A stretch of DNA of 43,315 bases from Oscillospiraceae bacterium. GTDB taxonomy: Bacteria > Bacillota > Clostridia > Oscillospirales > Oscillospiraceae. Position numbers and translations under genes: made by a program. The stretch is from the NCBI GenBank assembly GCA_016282135.1, contig JAEEKA010000069.1, positions 1 to 43,315 of the forward strand, read 5' to 3'. Below, one piece after another: positions 8,141 through 16,696 of this stretch. The notes under the pieces were generated by a model. The model did no database searches, had not been told where the DNA came from, and saw only the letters and a program-made list of their open reading frames with translations. Each line of letters starts with the position of its first letter. Position 1 is the stretch's first letter.

Positions 8141-8168
8141 ATTATATCACATTCGCGGGAAAAAGCAA
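8141..8168 (-). promoter_or_regulatory. Probable parA promoter
   Basis: Minus strand TTGCTT (8168-8163), 16-bp spacer, TATAAT (8146-8141). parS site 2 begins 25 bp upstream, so ParB spreading could autoregulate the operon. Confidence 0.6.
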
Positions 8169-8192
8169 GAGAAAATCAGGTCGAAATTTGTA

Positions 8193-8208
8193 TGTTTCAC
8201 GTGAAACA
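8193..8208. promoter_or_regulatory. parS: parS site 2
   Basis: Second perfect 16-bp TGTTTCACGTGAAACA palindrome, in the parA-lexA gap directly upstream of the parA promoter and about 2.3 kb from the predicted oriC. Confidence 0.95.
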
Positions 8209-8333
8209 GTGTTAGAAAAAGGCAATCGTTAAATAGAAAATCGTTGAACATACAATTGTGGATGGAAAATGCGAAAAATACAGTGATTGTCTTTTTCGTA
8301 TTGCCTATTGCATGATGCCTCCTGCCAATCAAC

Positions 8334-8933
8334 TCAGCCGTACACCCGAACCACAGCCCGCACGACACCGATCAGGGAAGCGTCATCCCCGTCGATGGGG
8401 GAGAAGGCCTCGTTCTCCGGCAAAAGCCGAACGTGGCCGTTTTTTCGGGAGAAACGCTTTACCGTTGCCTCGTCTCCCAGAAGAGCCACCACAATTTCGC
8501 CGTTCTCCGCCGTGGGCTGGGGCCGAACAACCACCAGATCACCGGGGAGAATCCCGGCGTTTTTCATGCTCTCGCCCTTCACTCGCAGGGCAAACCAGCC
8601 TTCGCCGCCTTCCCAGGGAAGATAACCATCAATTGACTCCTGGGCCAGAATGGGCTGACCGGCCGCTACGGCGCCGACAATGGGAACAACCAAGGGTTGC
8701 GGTTGTTCTTCCGCAGTTGCTTCCGTCCTTTCGATGGAAATGGCCCGCTTTTTCCCATCCTCCATTTTCAGAAGACCTTCCTTCCTCAGCAGCCGAAGAT
8801 GGTAGTGGGCAGTGGCGGTGGATTTTAAGCTCACCGCCTCACAGATTTCCCGGACAGAGGGGCCATAGCCATGGGAATCTATGTAGTCCCGCACAAAGCG
8901 CAGAATTTCGTTTCGTTTTTCACTTTCCGCCAT
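8334..8933 (-). CDS. lexA: SOS repressor LexA
   Basis: 199 residues from ATG 8933; GAGGTG lies 6-8 nt upstream, better than the GTG at 8942. The N-terminal winged helix-turn-helix (about 1-65, SVREICEAVSLKSTATAHYHLRLL) binds operators. The A91-G92 scissile bond (GAVAAGQP), S122 (KGESM) and K159 (ATVKRF) form the self-cleavage peptidase activated by RecA filaments. All catalytic residues are present, so it should be a functional SOS regulator. It sits just upstream of dnaA in divergent orientation. A weak operator-like site is at 8979-8990. Confidence 0.95.
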   Translation of the reverse strand: MAESEKRNEILRFVRDYIDSHGYGPSVREICEAVSLKSTATAHYHLRLLRKEGLLKMEDGKKRAISIERTEATAEEQPQPLVVPIVGAVAAGQPILAQESIDGYLPWEGGEGWFALRVKGESMKNAGILPGDLVVVRPQPTAENGEIVVALLGDEATVKRFSRKNGHVRLLPENEAFSPIDGDDASLIGVVRAVVRVYG

Positions 8934-8978
8934 ATATCTCACCTCACATTGATTTTATACCAGGCTGCTGTAAAAATC

Positions 8979-8990
8979 AAACATTTGTTT
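8979..8990. promoter_or_regulatory. Candidate LexA operator (weak)
   Basis: AAACATTTGTTT, a 5+2+5 dyad, resembles the Firmicute SOS box GAACNNNNGTTC but lacks the G and C. It lies 46 bp ahead of the lexA start, where an autoregulatory box is expected. Confidence 0.3.
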
Positions 8991-9058
8991 TTAAATTTTA
9001 GAAAAAGGGAAGTGAAACAGGCTCCATACAATATAATAAAGAAATTCACGAAAAAGAC

Positions 9059-9087
9059 TTGTAAATCTTTGGTTTTTATGGTATAAT
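9059..9087 (+). promoter_or_regulatory. dnaA promoter
   Basis: TTGTAA (9059-9064), exactly 17 bp, TATAAT (9082-9087), 47 bp before the dnaA ATG with Shine-Dalgarno GGAGGTG. No clear DnaA box is visible in this gap, so autoregulation by DnaA is not evident here. Confidence 0.8.
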
Positions 9088-9134
9088 AAAAGGGATGTAG
9101 TATTCGTATTTTTCCACTCCGGAGGTGTGTTTTC

Positions 9135-10448
9135 ATGTATTCCAACGCCTACATTTGGGCCAAGGTCATCGCCTACCTGGACGAGCGATTAACCCCCGGC
9201 ATCGTCTCCACATTCTTCGATCAATCCTACATTCTCGAAACCTCGGAACAAAAGCTGACCGTCTACGCCCCCTCGGAATTCTGCAAGGATTTCATGGAGC
9301 GCCGCTGCCTGGGCTATATCCATGACGCAGTCCGGGAGCTCATGGGTCAGGATTTTGATATTGCTGTAATCTGTGAAGAGGAGCTGGCGGAGTTCCAGAA
9401 GTCCAAGGATCGGGCCGGCAAGCCTCGCTTCAATCCCCAGTTCACCTTCGATTCCTTCGTTGTGGGTCCCTCCAACCGCTTCGCCTACAACGCCGCCCTG
9501 GCGGTCACCGACAAGCCGGCCTCCGCCTATAACCCTCTGTTCATCTACGGTCCCTCCGGCCTGGGCAAAACCCACCTGCTCTACGCCATCGCCAACCGCA
9601 TTCAGCAAAATTACCCCGATTTCAACATTGTATACATCAGCTCTGAGCAGTTCACCAACGAGCTGATTATCGCGCTGCGAGAACACCGAAACGTGGAATT
9701 CCGCAAAAAATACCGGAACGCGGATCTGCTGCTTATGGACGATATTCAGTTTATCGGCGGCAAGGCCTCCACGGAAGAGGAGTTCTTCCACACCTTCAAC
9801 GAGCTCTTTGAGGGCCGCAAGCAGATCGTGGTCACCTCCGACCGGCCGCCCAACGAGATTTCCCTGCTGGCGGACCGGCTTCGCACCCGCTTTGAAGGCG
9901 GTCTGATCTGCGACATCATCCCGCCGGACTACGAGACCCGCATGGCCATCATTCAGAATAAGGCTAACTCCCTGGGCATGGACCTGCCGGACGACATCTG
10001 CAACTACATTGCGGAGAATATTACCAACAACGTACGGTCTTTGGAAGGCACTGTGAACATCATCAAGGCCTACCACGAGCTCAACGGCATGCCCCTGGAT
10101 CTGCCCAACGTCTCCCGGGCCATTAAGGACATGTATATGGATTCCGGCCATAATCTGCCCACCCCGGCGCTGATTATCAGCGAGGTCTCCCGGTATTACA
10201 GCGTGGAGGAAAACCTGCTTCGGGGCCGGCTGAAATCCAACAACGTGGTCATGCCCCGACAGATTGCCATGTATCTGATCCGGGAGATGACCCACCAGAG
10301 CTATAAAAACATCGGCCGGGAATTTGGCCGGGATCATACCACCGTCATTTCCTCCCTGCAAAAGGTGGAGGCCCTGATCGCCAAAAACGATAAGGAGATC
10401 ATTGATAATCTGCGGGACATCACGGCGAACATCAACTCAAAGCTGTAA
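9135..10448 (+). CDS. dnaA: Chromosomal replication initiator DnaA
   Basis: 437 residues. Domain I (about 1-80) is a helicase-loader contact; domain II is very short. The AAA+ domain III has Walker A GPSGLGKTH near 138, Walker B LLLMDDIQ near 196, and a sensor/arginine region DRLRTRFEGG. Domain IV ends in the DnaA signature GREFGRDHTTVISS near 397, which reads DnaA boxes. It forms an ATP-dependent filament that melts oriC and loads the replicative helicase. Slightly shorter than B. subtilis DnaA (446), mainly in the linker. The gap behind it contains the DnaA-box cluster. Confidence 0.98.
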   Translation: MYSNAYIWAKVIAYLDERLTPGIVSTFFDQSYILETSEQKLTVYAPSEFCKDFMERRCLGYIHDAVRELMGQDFDIAVICEEELAEFQKSKDRAGKPRFNPQFTFDSFVVGPSNRFAYNAALAVTDKPASAYNPLFIYGPSGLGKTHLLYAIANRIQQNYPDFNIVYISSEQFTNELIIALREHRNVEFRKKYRNADLLLMDDIQFIGGKASTEEEFFHTFNELFEGRKQIVVTSDRPPNEISLLADRLRTRFEGGLICDIIPPDYETRMAIIQNKANSLGMDLPDDICNYIAENITNNVRSLEGTVNIIKAYHELNGMPLDLPNVSRAIKDMYMDSGHNLPTPALIISEVSRYYSVEENLLRGRLKSNNVVMPRQIAMYLIREMTHQSYKNIGREFGRDHTTVISSLQKVEALIAKNDKEIIDNLRDITANINSKL

Positions 10449-10698
10449 ATTCTGCGATTTTTCTTTTCCACACAGCCTGTGGAAAGTGGAAATCTTTCTG
10501 TGGAGAATCCCACCGTCTGTTTTTCCGAACAATTGGGCTGTGGAAATCGTCCTTTCTTTCCACAGGCTGTGTGGAGAGAAATCGACGCAATAGATTTGAT
10601 TCCGGGGGTTTTCCCCAATCCACACCCCCTACTGATGCTTACTACTGTAATATATTCTCTCTTTCTCTCTAAGAGAGAGAGAAGGAAGGAGATTTGTG
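10449..10698. other. oriC: Probable replication origin oriC (DnaA-box cluster and unwinding element)
   Basis: 250-bp dnaA-dnaN gap. Boxes close to TTATCCACA, none identical: 10464-10472 TTTTCCACA (+); 10478-10486 CTTTCCACA (-); 10499-10507 TTCTCCACA (-); 10539-10547 ATTTCCACA (-); 10556-10564 CTTTCCACA (+); 10570-10578 CTCTCCACA (-); 10616-10624 CAATCCACA (+). The last box is followed by a C-run and CTACTGATGCTTACTACTG (10628-10646), complementary to TAG-type DnaA-trios, then AT-rich TAATATATT. This box/GC/trio/AT order matches the basal unwinding system of B. subtilis oriC. Pairs 10464/10478 and 10556/10570 are inverted and could form hairpins. A purine tract carrying the dnaN Shine-Dalgarno ends the region. 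Confidence 0.85.
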
Positions 10699-11805
10699 AT
10701 GAAGTTTACCTGTGAAAAAACTACCCTGGGAAACGCCATTTCCATCGTTTCCCGGACGGTCAGCCCCAAGAGCAGCCTGGCCTTTTTGGAGGGTATCTAT
10801 ATGGCGGCAGGGGAGGACCTCCGAATGACCGGCTATAACCTGGAAACGGGAATCACCGTCTGTATGGAGGCCAACATCCGCCAGCCCGGCGAATGCGTTA
10901 TGCCAGCCCGGATGTTTGCCGACATCATCCGCAAGCTGCCGGATGAGGCAGTCTCCATTGAGGTAGACGAGAACTACCGGGTCACCATCAAGGGCGGCGT
11001 GGCCTCCTTCCAAATTATGGCTTCCGCCGCGGACGAATATCCCCAGCTCCCCGCCGTGGAAGAAGAAAACGCGGTGCGGCTGCCTCAAAACGCTCTGCGG
11101 AATCTGATTTCCGGCACCATTTTTGCAGTCTCTGACGACACCGCCAATCCCATCTACACCGGCTGTCTGGTAGAGGCCCAGGGAGATACCATCACCATGG
11201 TGGCCATCGACGGCTACCGCATGGCGAAACGGGCCTATCGGGAAGAAGGCGCTGCCTTCGCGCCCATGAGCTTTGTGGTGCCCTCCGCCGCCTTGAAGGA
11301 GCTGGAAAAAATCCTCTCCGATACGGAGGACGAGCTTCGCTTCACCCTGGGAAAGAAGCACATTTCCTTCTCGGTGGAGAACGCCACCCTGATCTGCCGC
11401 CTGCTGGAGGGCAAGTTTGCCGAGTGGCGCCGCTTCATTCCGGAATCCACCCCCATTTCCCTCACCGCCAACGTGGCGGAGCTCACCGCCACCGTGGAGC
11501 GGGTGGGCCTGATCGTCAACGAAAAGTATAAGAGCCCGGTTCGCTGCCTGTTTTCCAAGGACGGGGCGGAGTTCCGCACCGTCACCACCATCGCCTCCGC
11601 CACCGACGGCTGCCGTTTGGCCGGCGACGGCAAGGACACCGAAATCGGCTTCTCCTGCCGCTATATGCTGGAGGCCCTGAAGGCCGTTCCCACCCAGGAG
11701 GTCACGCTTCTGCTCTCCGGCGGCCTGAGCCCCATCCTGCTGGTGCCCTGCAGCCCGGAGGACCCGGACTTTACATACCTGATCCAGCCGGTTCGGTTAA
11801 ACTAA
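10699..11805 (+). CDS. dnaN: DNA polymerase III sliding clamp (beta subunit)
   Basis: 368 residues from ATG 10699 (AGGAG 7 nt upstream; the adjacent GTG at 10696 is less well spaced). Three tandem clamp domains: MKFTCEKTTLGNAISIVSRTV opens domain 1, the middle domain carries DDTANPIYTGCLVE and AIDGYRMAKR, and the C terminus ends in the typical LIQPVRLN. The dimer encircles DNA and tethers polymerase and repair proteins. Standard position directly after dnaA. Confidence 0.97.
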   Translation: MKFTCEKTTLGNAISIVSRTVSPKSSLAFLEGIYMAAGEDLRMTGYNLETGITVCMEANIRQPGECVMPARMFADIIRKLPDEAVSIEVDENYRVTIKGGVASFQIMASAADEYPQLPAVEEENAVRLPQNALRNLISGTIFAVSDDTANPIYTGCLVEAQGDTITMVAIDGYRMAKRAYREEGAAFAPMSFVVPSAALKELEKILSDTEDELRFTLGKKHISFSVENATLICRLLEGKFAEWRRFIPESTPISLTANVAELTATVERVGLIVNEKYKSPVRCLFSKDGAEFRTVTTIASATDGCRLAGDGKDTEIGFSCRYMLEALKAVPTQEVTLLLSGGLSPILLVPCSPEDPDFTYLIQPVRLN

Positions 11806-11839
11806 AAGAAAAAAAGAATACTTCTGAAGAGGTTTGATT

Positions 11840-12091
11840 ATGAAAGTCAGAGTTCGAAGAATAAACCCGGCGGAACAGCGTATTCCCATCACTACGGAAT
11901 TTATCAAGCTGGAGAGCTTTCTCAAGCTTGCCAACGCGGTGGAATCCGGCGGAATGGCAAAGAATTTCATTCTCAACGAGGAAGTCACCGTCAACGGCGA
12001 GGTCTGCACCATGCGGGGCAAGAAGCTCCGTCCGGGCGACGTAGTGGGGTTTGACGGCGGAAAATACCTGGTTACCCAGGGAGAAGAATAG
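11840..12091 (+). CDS. S4-domain RNA-binding protein (YaaA/RlbA type)
   Basis: 83 residues from ATG 11840; the in-frame TTG at 11834 lacks a proper Shine-Dalgarno. An S4 fold runs through IKLESFLKLANAVESGGMAKNFI and VNGEVCTMRGKKLRPGDVV, the usual RNA-binding hairpin. This small protein is conserved between dnaN and recF in Firmicutes (B. subtilis yaaA/rlbA) and is thought to act on ribosomal RNA or ribosome assembly. The stop TAG is immediately followed by a TTGAGAA tandem repeat. Confidence 0.88.
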   Translation: MKVRVRRINPAEQRIPITTEFIKLESFLKLANAVESGGMAKNFILNEEVTVNGEVCTMRGKKLRPGDVVGFDGGKYLVTQGEE

Positions 12092-12121
12092 TTGAGAATT
12101 GAGAAGTAAGAATTGAGAATT
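12091..12121 (+). repeat. Heptamer tandem repeat (TTGAGAA type)
   Basis: Degenerate tandem GTTGAGAATTGAGAAGTAAG AATTGAGAAT with a 7-bp period, starting at the S4-gene stop and ending at the recF start. The same unit follows gyrA, the FAD oxidoreductase and the portal gene, always in the transcribed orientation. Confidence 0.8.
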
Positions 12122-12122
12122 T

Positions 12123-13223
12123 ATGATAATTCGAAACTTATCTCTTCAAGGTTTTCGTAACTATGAGGCCTTCGCCTGCGCCTTCGATTCCGGCGTCAAC
12201 CTGATCGTGGGCGAAAACGCCCAGGGAAAGACGAATCTGCTGGAGGCAATCTGTTATCTGAGCCGGGGCTCTGCCTTCCGGACCCGGAAGGAGGCGGAGC
12301 TGATCCGCTTCGGGGCGGAGTTTGCGGACCTGGAAGCCCGGGTAGAATCCTATGGCCGGGAACAGAGTCTTCGGGCTGTTCTGTTTGCCGCCCGGCGGCC
12401 CCGGCAGCTCTTTCTCTCCGGGGTGAAAAAGCCTTCCCGGGAGGACTTGGACGGGGTGCTGAATACCGTCCTGTTCTGTCCCGAGGATCTGCTGGTTCTG
12501 AAAAAGGGCGCGGCGGAGCGGCGAAAGCTGCTGGACGACGCCCTCTGTCAGCTCCGGCCCAAATACGCCAAGGCCCTGGAGGAATATAAACGGCTGCTGG
12601 CCCAAAAGGCCGCCGTCCTGCGGGATCGGATGGACCGGCCGGAAATGCTGGAGCTGATCCCGGACTATAACGAGCGCATGGCCCAGACCGGGGCCATACT
12701 CATCACCACCCGGGCCAAGTACCTGCGGCAGCTGGAGGAACGGGCCGCCGCCCATCACGAGGCCTTCTCCGGGGGCAGCGAGGCTCTGAGTCTGAATTAT
12801 CAGACCGTCTCCACGGTCACGGACCCCACGGCCCCGGCCCTGGAGGTCTACGCCCGCCTGAAGGAGCACCAGCAGAGCCATTACCGGGCGGAGCTGGAAT
12901 CCATGCAGTGCCTTTCCGGCCCCCACAAGGACGATTTTGAGGCGGCCTTGAACGGCCTGCCCATGAAGGCCTTTGCCTCCCAGGGCCAAACCCGTACCGC
13001 TGCTATCAGTCTGAAGCTGGCGGAGCGGGACCTGTTTGAAGCGGATACCGGGGAGCTGCCGGTGCTTCTGCTGGATGACGTGCTCTCCGAGCTGGACCCG
13101 GGCCGCCAGGACTTTGTCCTGAACCGCATCCAAAGCGGCCAGGTTTTCATCACCTGCTGCGAGCAGGACAAGGTGACCCATATCGGAAAAACAATCCGAA
13201 TCGAACAGGGGAGGCTGCTGTAG
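12123..13223 (+). CDS. recF: DNA replication/repair ATPase RecF
   Basis: 366 residues. SMC-like ABC ATPase: Walker A GENAQGKT (residues 30-37), signature region CLSGPHKDDF plus SQGQTRT, Walker B LPVLLLDDVLSELD. With RecO and RecR it loads RecA at gaps and stalled forks. Start ATG 12123 has little room for a Shine-Dalgarno because the preceding 30 bp are a repeat; GAGAA is the nearest purine run. The stop (TAG 13221-13223) directly abuts the remB ATG. Confidence 0.96.
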   Translation: MIIRNLSLQGFRNYEAFACAFDSGVNLIVGENAQGKTNLLEAICYLSRGSAFRTRKEAELIRFGAEFADLEARVESYGREQSLRAVLFAARRPRQLFLSGVKKPSREDLDGVLNTVLFCPEDLLVLKKGAAERRKLLDDALCQLRPKYAKALEEYKRLLAQKAAVLRDRMDRPEMLELIPDYNERMAQTGAILITTRAKYLRQLEERAAAHHEAFSGGSEALSLNYQTVSTVTDPTAPALEVYARLKEHQQSHYRAELESMQCLSGPHKDDFEAALNGLPMKAFASQGQTRTAAISLKLAERDLFEADTGELPVLLLDDVLSELDPGRQDFVLNRIQSGQVFITCCEQDKVTHIGKTIRIEQGRLL

Positions 13224-13472
13224 ATGTACGTTCCCATCGGCAACGATATGGCCCTCCGGGACAGCTCCATCGTGGGCATTTTCGATTTGGATAACTGCAG
13301 CTACGAAAAAAGAACAAGAGAGTTTCTGTCTAAGGCCGAAGCAAACGGCGAGGTGGTAACAGCGACCGATAATCTGCCGAAATCCTTTATTCTCACCTCC
13401 GAATACGGTCTGAACCGGGTCTATCTGGTTCAGTTCAACTCGACAGTAATCGAACACAGAAGGCTGCAATAG
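13224..13472 (+). CDS. remB: RemB/DUF370 extracellular-matrix regulator homologue (YaaB)
   Basis: 82 residues (B. subtilis RemB about 81). IVGIFDLDNCSYEKRTREFLSKAEANGEV and the C-terminal SFILTSEYGLNRVYLVQFNS are hallmarks of the DUF370 RemA/RemB family, DNA-binding regulators of biofilm matrix genes in Bacillus. The gene stands between recF and gyrB as in B. subtilis yaaB, which supports the RemB assignment. Starts directly at the recF stop; its own stop directly abuts the ATG of RAYT1. Confidence 0.85.
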   Translation: MYVPIGNDMALRDSSIVGIFDLDNCSYEKRTREFLSKAEANGEVVTATDNLPKSFILTSEYGLNRVYLVQFNSTVIEHRRLQ

Positions 13473-13967
13473 ATGGAACAGAACAATCCCAGTCGAAAAC
13501 CAACCCGACTCAGCTGTTTCAGCTATTCCAATACGGGGTATTATTTTCTGACGGTTTGCGCCAGAAATAAAGAAAAGCTGTTTGGTACGATTGTAGGGGG
13601 CGGCGCCCTCGACGCCCCGTCGGTACAGCTATCAAAAATCGGAAAAACCCTTGAACGCTATATAGAATCCACAAATCGCATTCCTTGCGTGATCGTAGAC
13701 AAATATGTGATTATGCCAAATCATTTTCACATGATTCTAGCAATTGAACACAATGAAACGCAAAGCTTGACTTCCAGAGCAAACGAGAAGGTTCTACACG
13801 TGATTGGAACAATCAAGCGTTTTTGCAATCGAGACCTTGGAGAAAACGTGTTTCAACGAGGCTATCACGATCATGTAATCCGGGGGGAAAAAGATTATCA
13901 AAAAATTTGGTCCTATATTGACGATAATCCCCGCAGATGGAAAGAGGATTGTATGTATGTGGACTGA
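13473..13967 (+). CDS. REP-associated tyrosine transposase-like protein (RAYT1, IS200/Y1 family)
   Basis: 164 residues. HUH single-strand nuclease fold: GYYFLTVCARN strand, KYVIMPNHFHMI with metal-binding H84 and H86, and the C-terminal RGYHDHVIR...DYQKIWSYIDDNPRRW block that contains candidate catalytic tyrosines (Y131 in the usual YxDHxIR position). This is the standalone RAYT branch thought to mobilise REP palindromes. Residues 42-48 (GGGALDA) are encoded by a copy of the very repeat that follows the gene at 13971-13998. AT-richer than recF and gyrB. It abuts remB with no gap and is probably co-transcribed with it. No obvious Shine-Dalgarno, so translation may be coupled. Confidence 0.88.
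   Translation: MEQNNPSRKPTRLSCFSYSNTGYYFLTVCARNKEKLFGTIVGGGALDAPSVQLSKIGKTLERYIESTNRIPCVIVDKYVIMPNHFHMILAIEHNETQSLTSRANEKVLHVIGTIKRFCNRDLGENVFQRGYHDHVIRGEKDYQKIWSYIDDNPRRWKEDCMYVD
13593..13623 (+). repeat. REP1 palindromic repeat inside RAYT1
   Basis: GTAG followed by GGGGCGGCGCC, CTCGA and CGCCCC, then GTCGG. 31 bases identical, on the opposite strand, to the copy at 34477-34507, and one mismatch from the copy just after RAYT1. It is read in frame as part of the transposase. Confidence 0.9.
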
Positions 13968-15974
<2,007 letters not shown>

Positions 15975-15984
15975 CCGTTGCCCC

Positions 15985-16049
15985 GTAGTGGCCGCGCACC
16001 TGCGCGGCCATAACCCCCGTCAATCACCGCGCAGGTGCGCGGCCACTAC
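15985..16049. repeat. REP2 inverted pair upstream of RAYT2
   Basis: Two GTAG-headed palindromes facing each other: 15985-16010 (GTAGTGGCCGCGCA, CC, TGCGCGGCCA) on plus and 16027-16049 on minus. Each folds alone, and the pair folds as one 65-bp cruciform between gyrB and RAYT2. A classic BIME-like arrangement. Confidence 0.92.
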
Positions 16050-16072
16050 GGTGCGCAATGAGGGGGAATACC

Positions 16073-16522
16073 ATGCCACAATTCTACACCAGAAGAAAGC
16101 TGCGCTTGGAACAATACGATTATACGCATGGCAACATGGTTTTCGTTACCGTTTGCGTCAATGAACGGAAGAAGCTTCTTGGAAATATTGTTGATCCAAA
16201 AACAGGAGCTGAGCTTCCGACGGTAGAATTGTCCGAGATCGGAAAGGTAGTGGATCAATTTACCGGCACGATCCGCGGGATCGAAAAATATGTGGTGATG
16301 CCGAACCACGTTCACATGATTGTGATAAACGCAGAGGGCGAAAGCATTTCAAAAAAACTGCAGGCGTGGAAATCAATGATTACCAGGCAGATCGGCGTCA
16401 ACATATGGCAAAGGTCATTTTATGATCACGTGATCCGTTATGAAGAGGATTTCAGGATCAGATGGAAATATATTGACAATAACCCATCAAAGTGGGCAAT
16501 GGACGAGTATTTTCAACGATAA
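16073..16522 (+). CDS. REP-associated tyrosine transposase-like protein (RAYT2)
   Basis: 149 residues from ATG 16073 (AGGGGG 7 nt upstream; ATG 16058 is an alternative without a site). Same fold as RAYT1: MVFVTVCVNERK, KYVVMPNHVHMIV with H79/H81, and QRSFYDHVIRYEEDFRIRWKYIDNNPSKW carrying the candidate catalytic Tyr of FYDHVIR. In the position where RAYT1 has GGGALDA it has a plain linker (DPKTGAEL), so the two are diverged paralogues, not a recent duplication. It is bracketed by five REP2 palindromes (two left, three right), the arrangement of a REPtron. AT-richer than gyrB/gyrA. Confidence 0.9.
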   Translation: MPQFYTRRKLRLEQYDYTHGNMVFVTVCVNERKKLLGNIVDPKTGAELPTVELSEIGKVVDQFTGTIRGIEKYVVMPNHVHMIVINAEGESISKKLQAWKSMITRQIGVNIWQRSFYDHVIRYEEDFRIRWKYIDNNPSKWAMDEYFQR

Positions 16523-16545
16523 GAACAGCATGCCCGGCAGTGACA

Positions 16546-16674
16546 GTAGTGGCCGCGCACCTGCGCGGCCATAACCCCTGTCTCCCGCCGCGCACCTGCG
16601 CGGCCATAAGCCCGTCTTTCGTCGCACTACGGGTATAACGAAAAGATATGGCCGCGCAGGTGCGCGGCCACTAC
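16546..16674. repeat. REP2 triplet downstream of RAYT2
   Basis: Three palindromes of the RAYT2 family: 16546-16571 (+, with GTAG head), 16587-16608 (+, head lost), 16649-16674 (-, with GTAG head). They fill the RAYT2-gyrA gap up to the gyrA Shine-Dalgarno at about 16681. Confidence 0.92.
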
Positions 16675-16696
16675 GGAAGCAAAGGAACGATACGAA

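Noticed and set aside
9001-9134. Second half of a bipartite origin in the lexA-dnaA gap
   Set aside because: No DnaA-box-like word is visible there; it holds a good dnaA promoter only.
13224-13472. remB as a fragment broken by RAYT1
   Set aside because: 82 residues is the full family length and both ends are intact, so RAYT1 sits behind it rather than in it.
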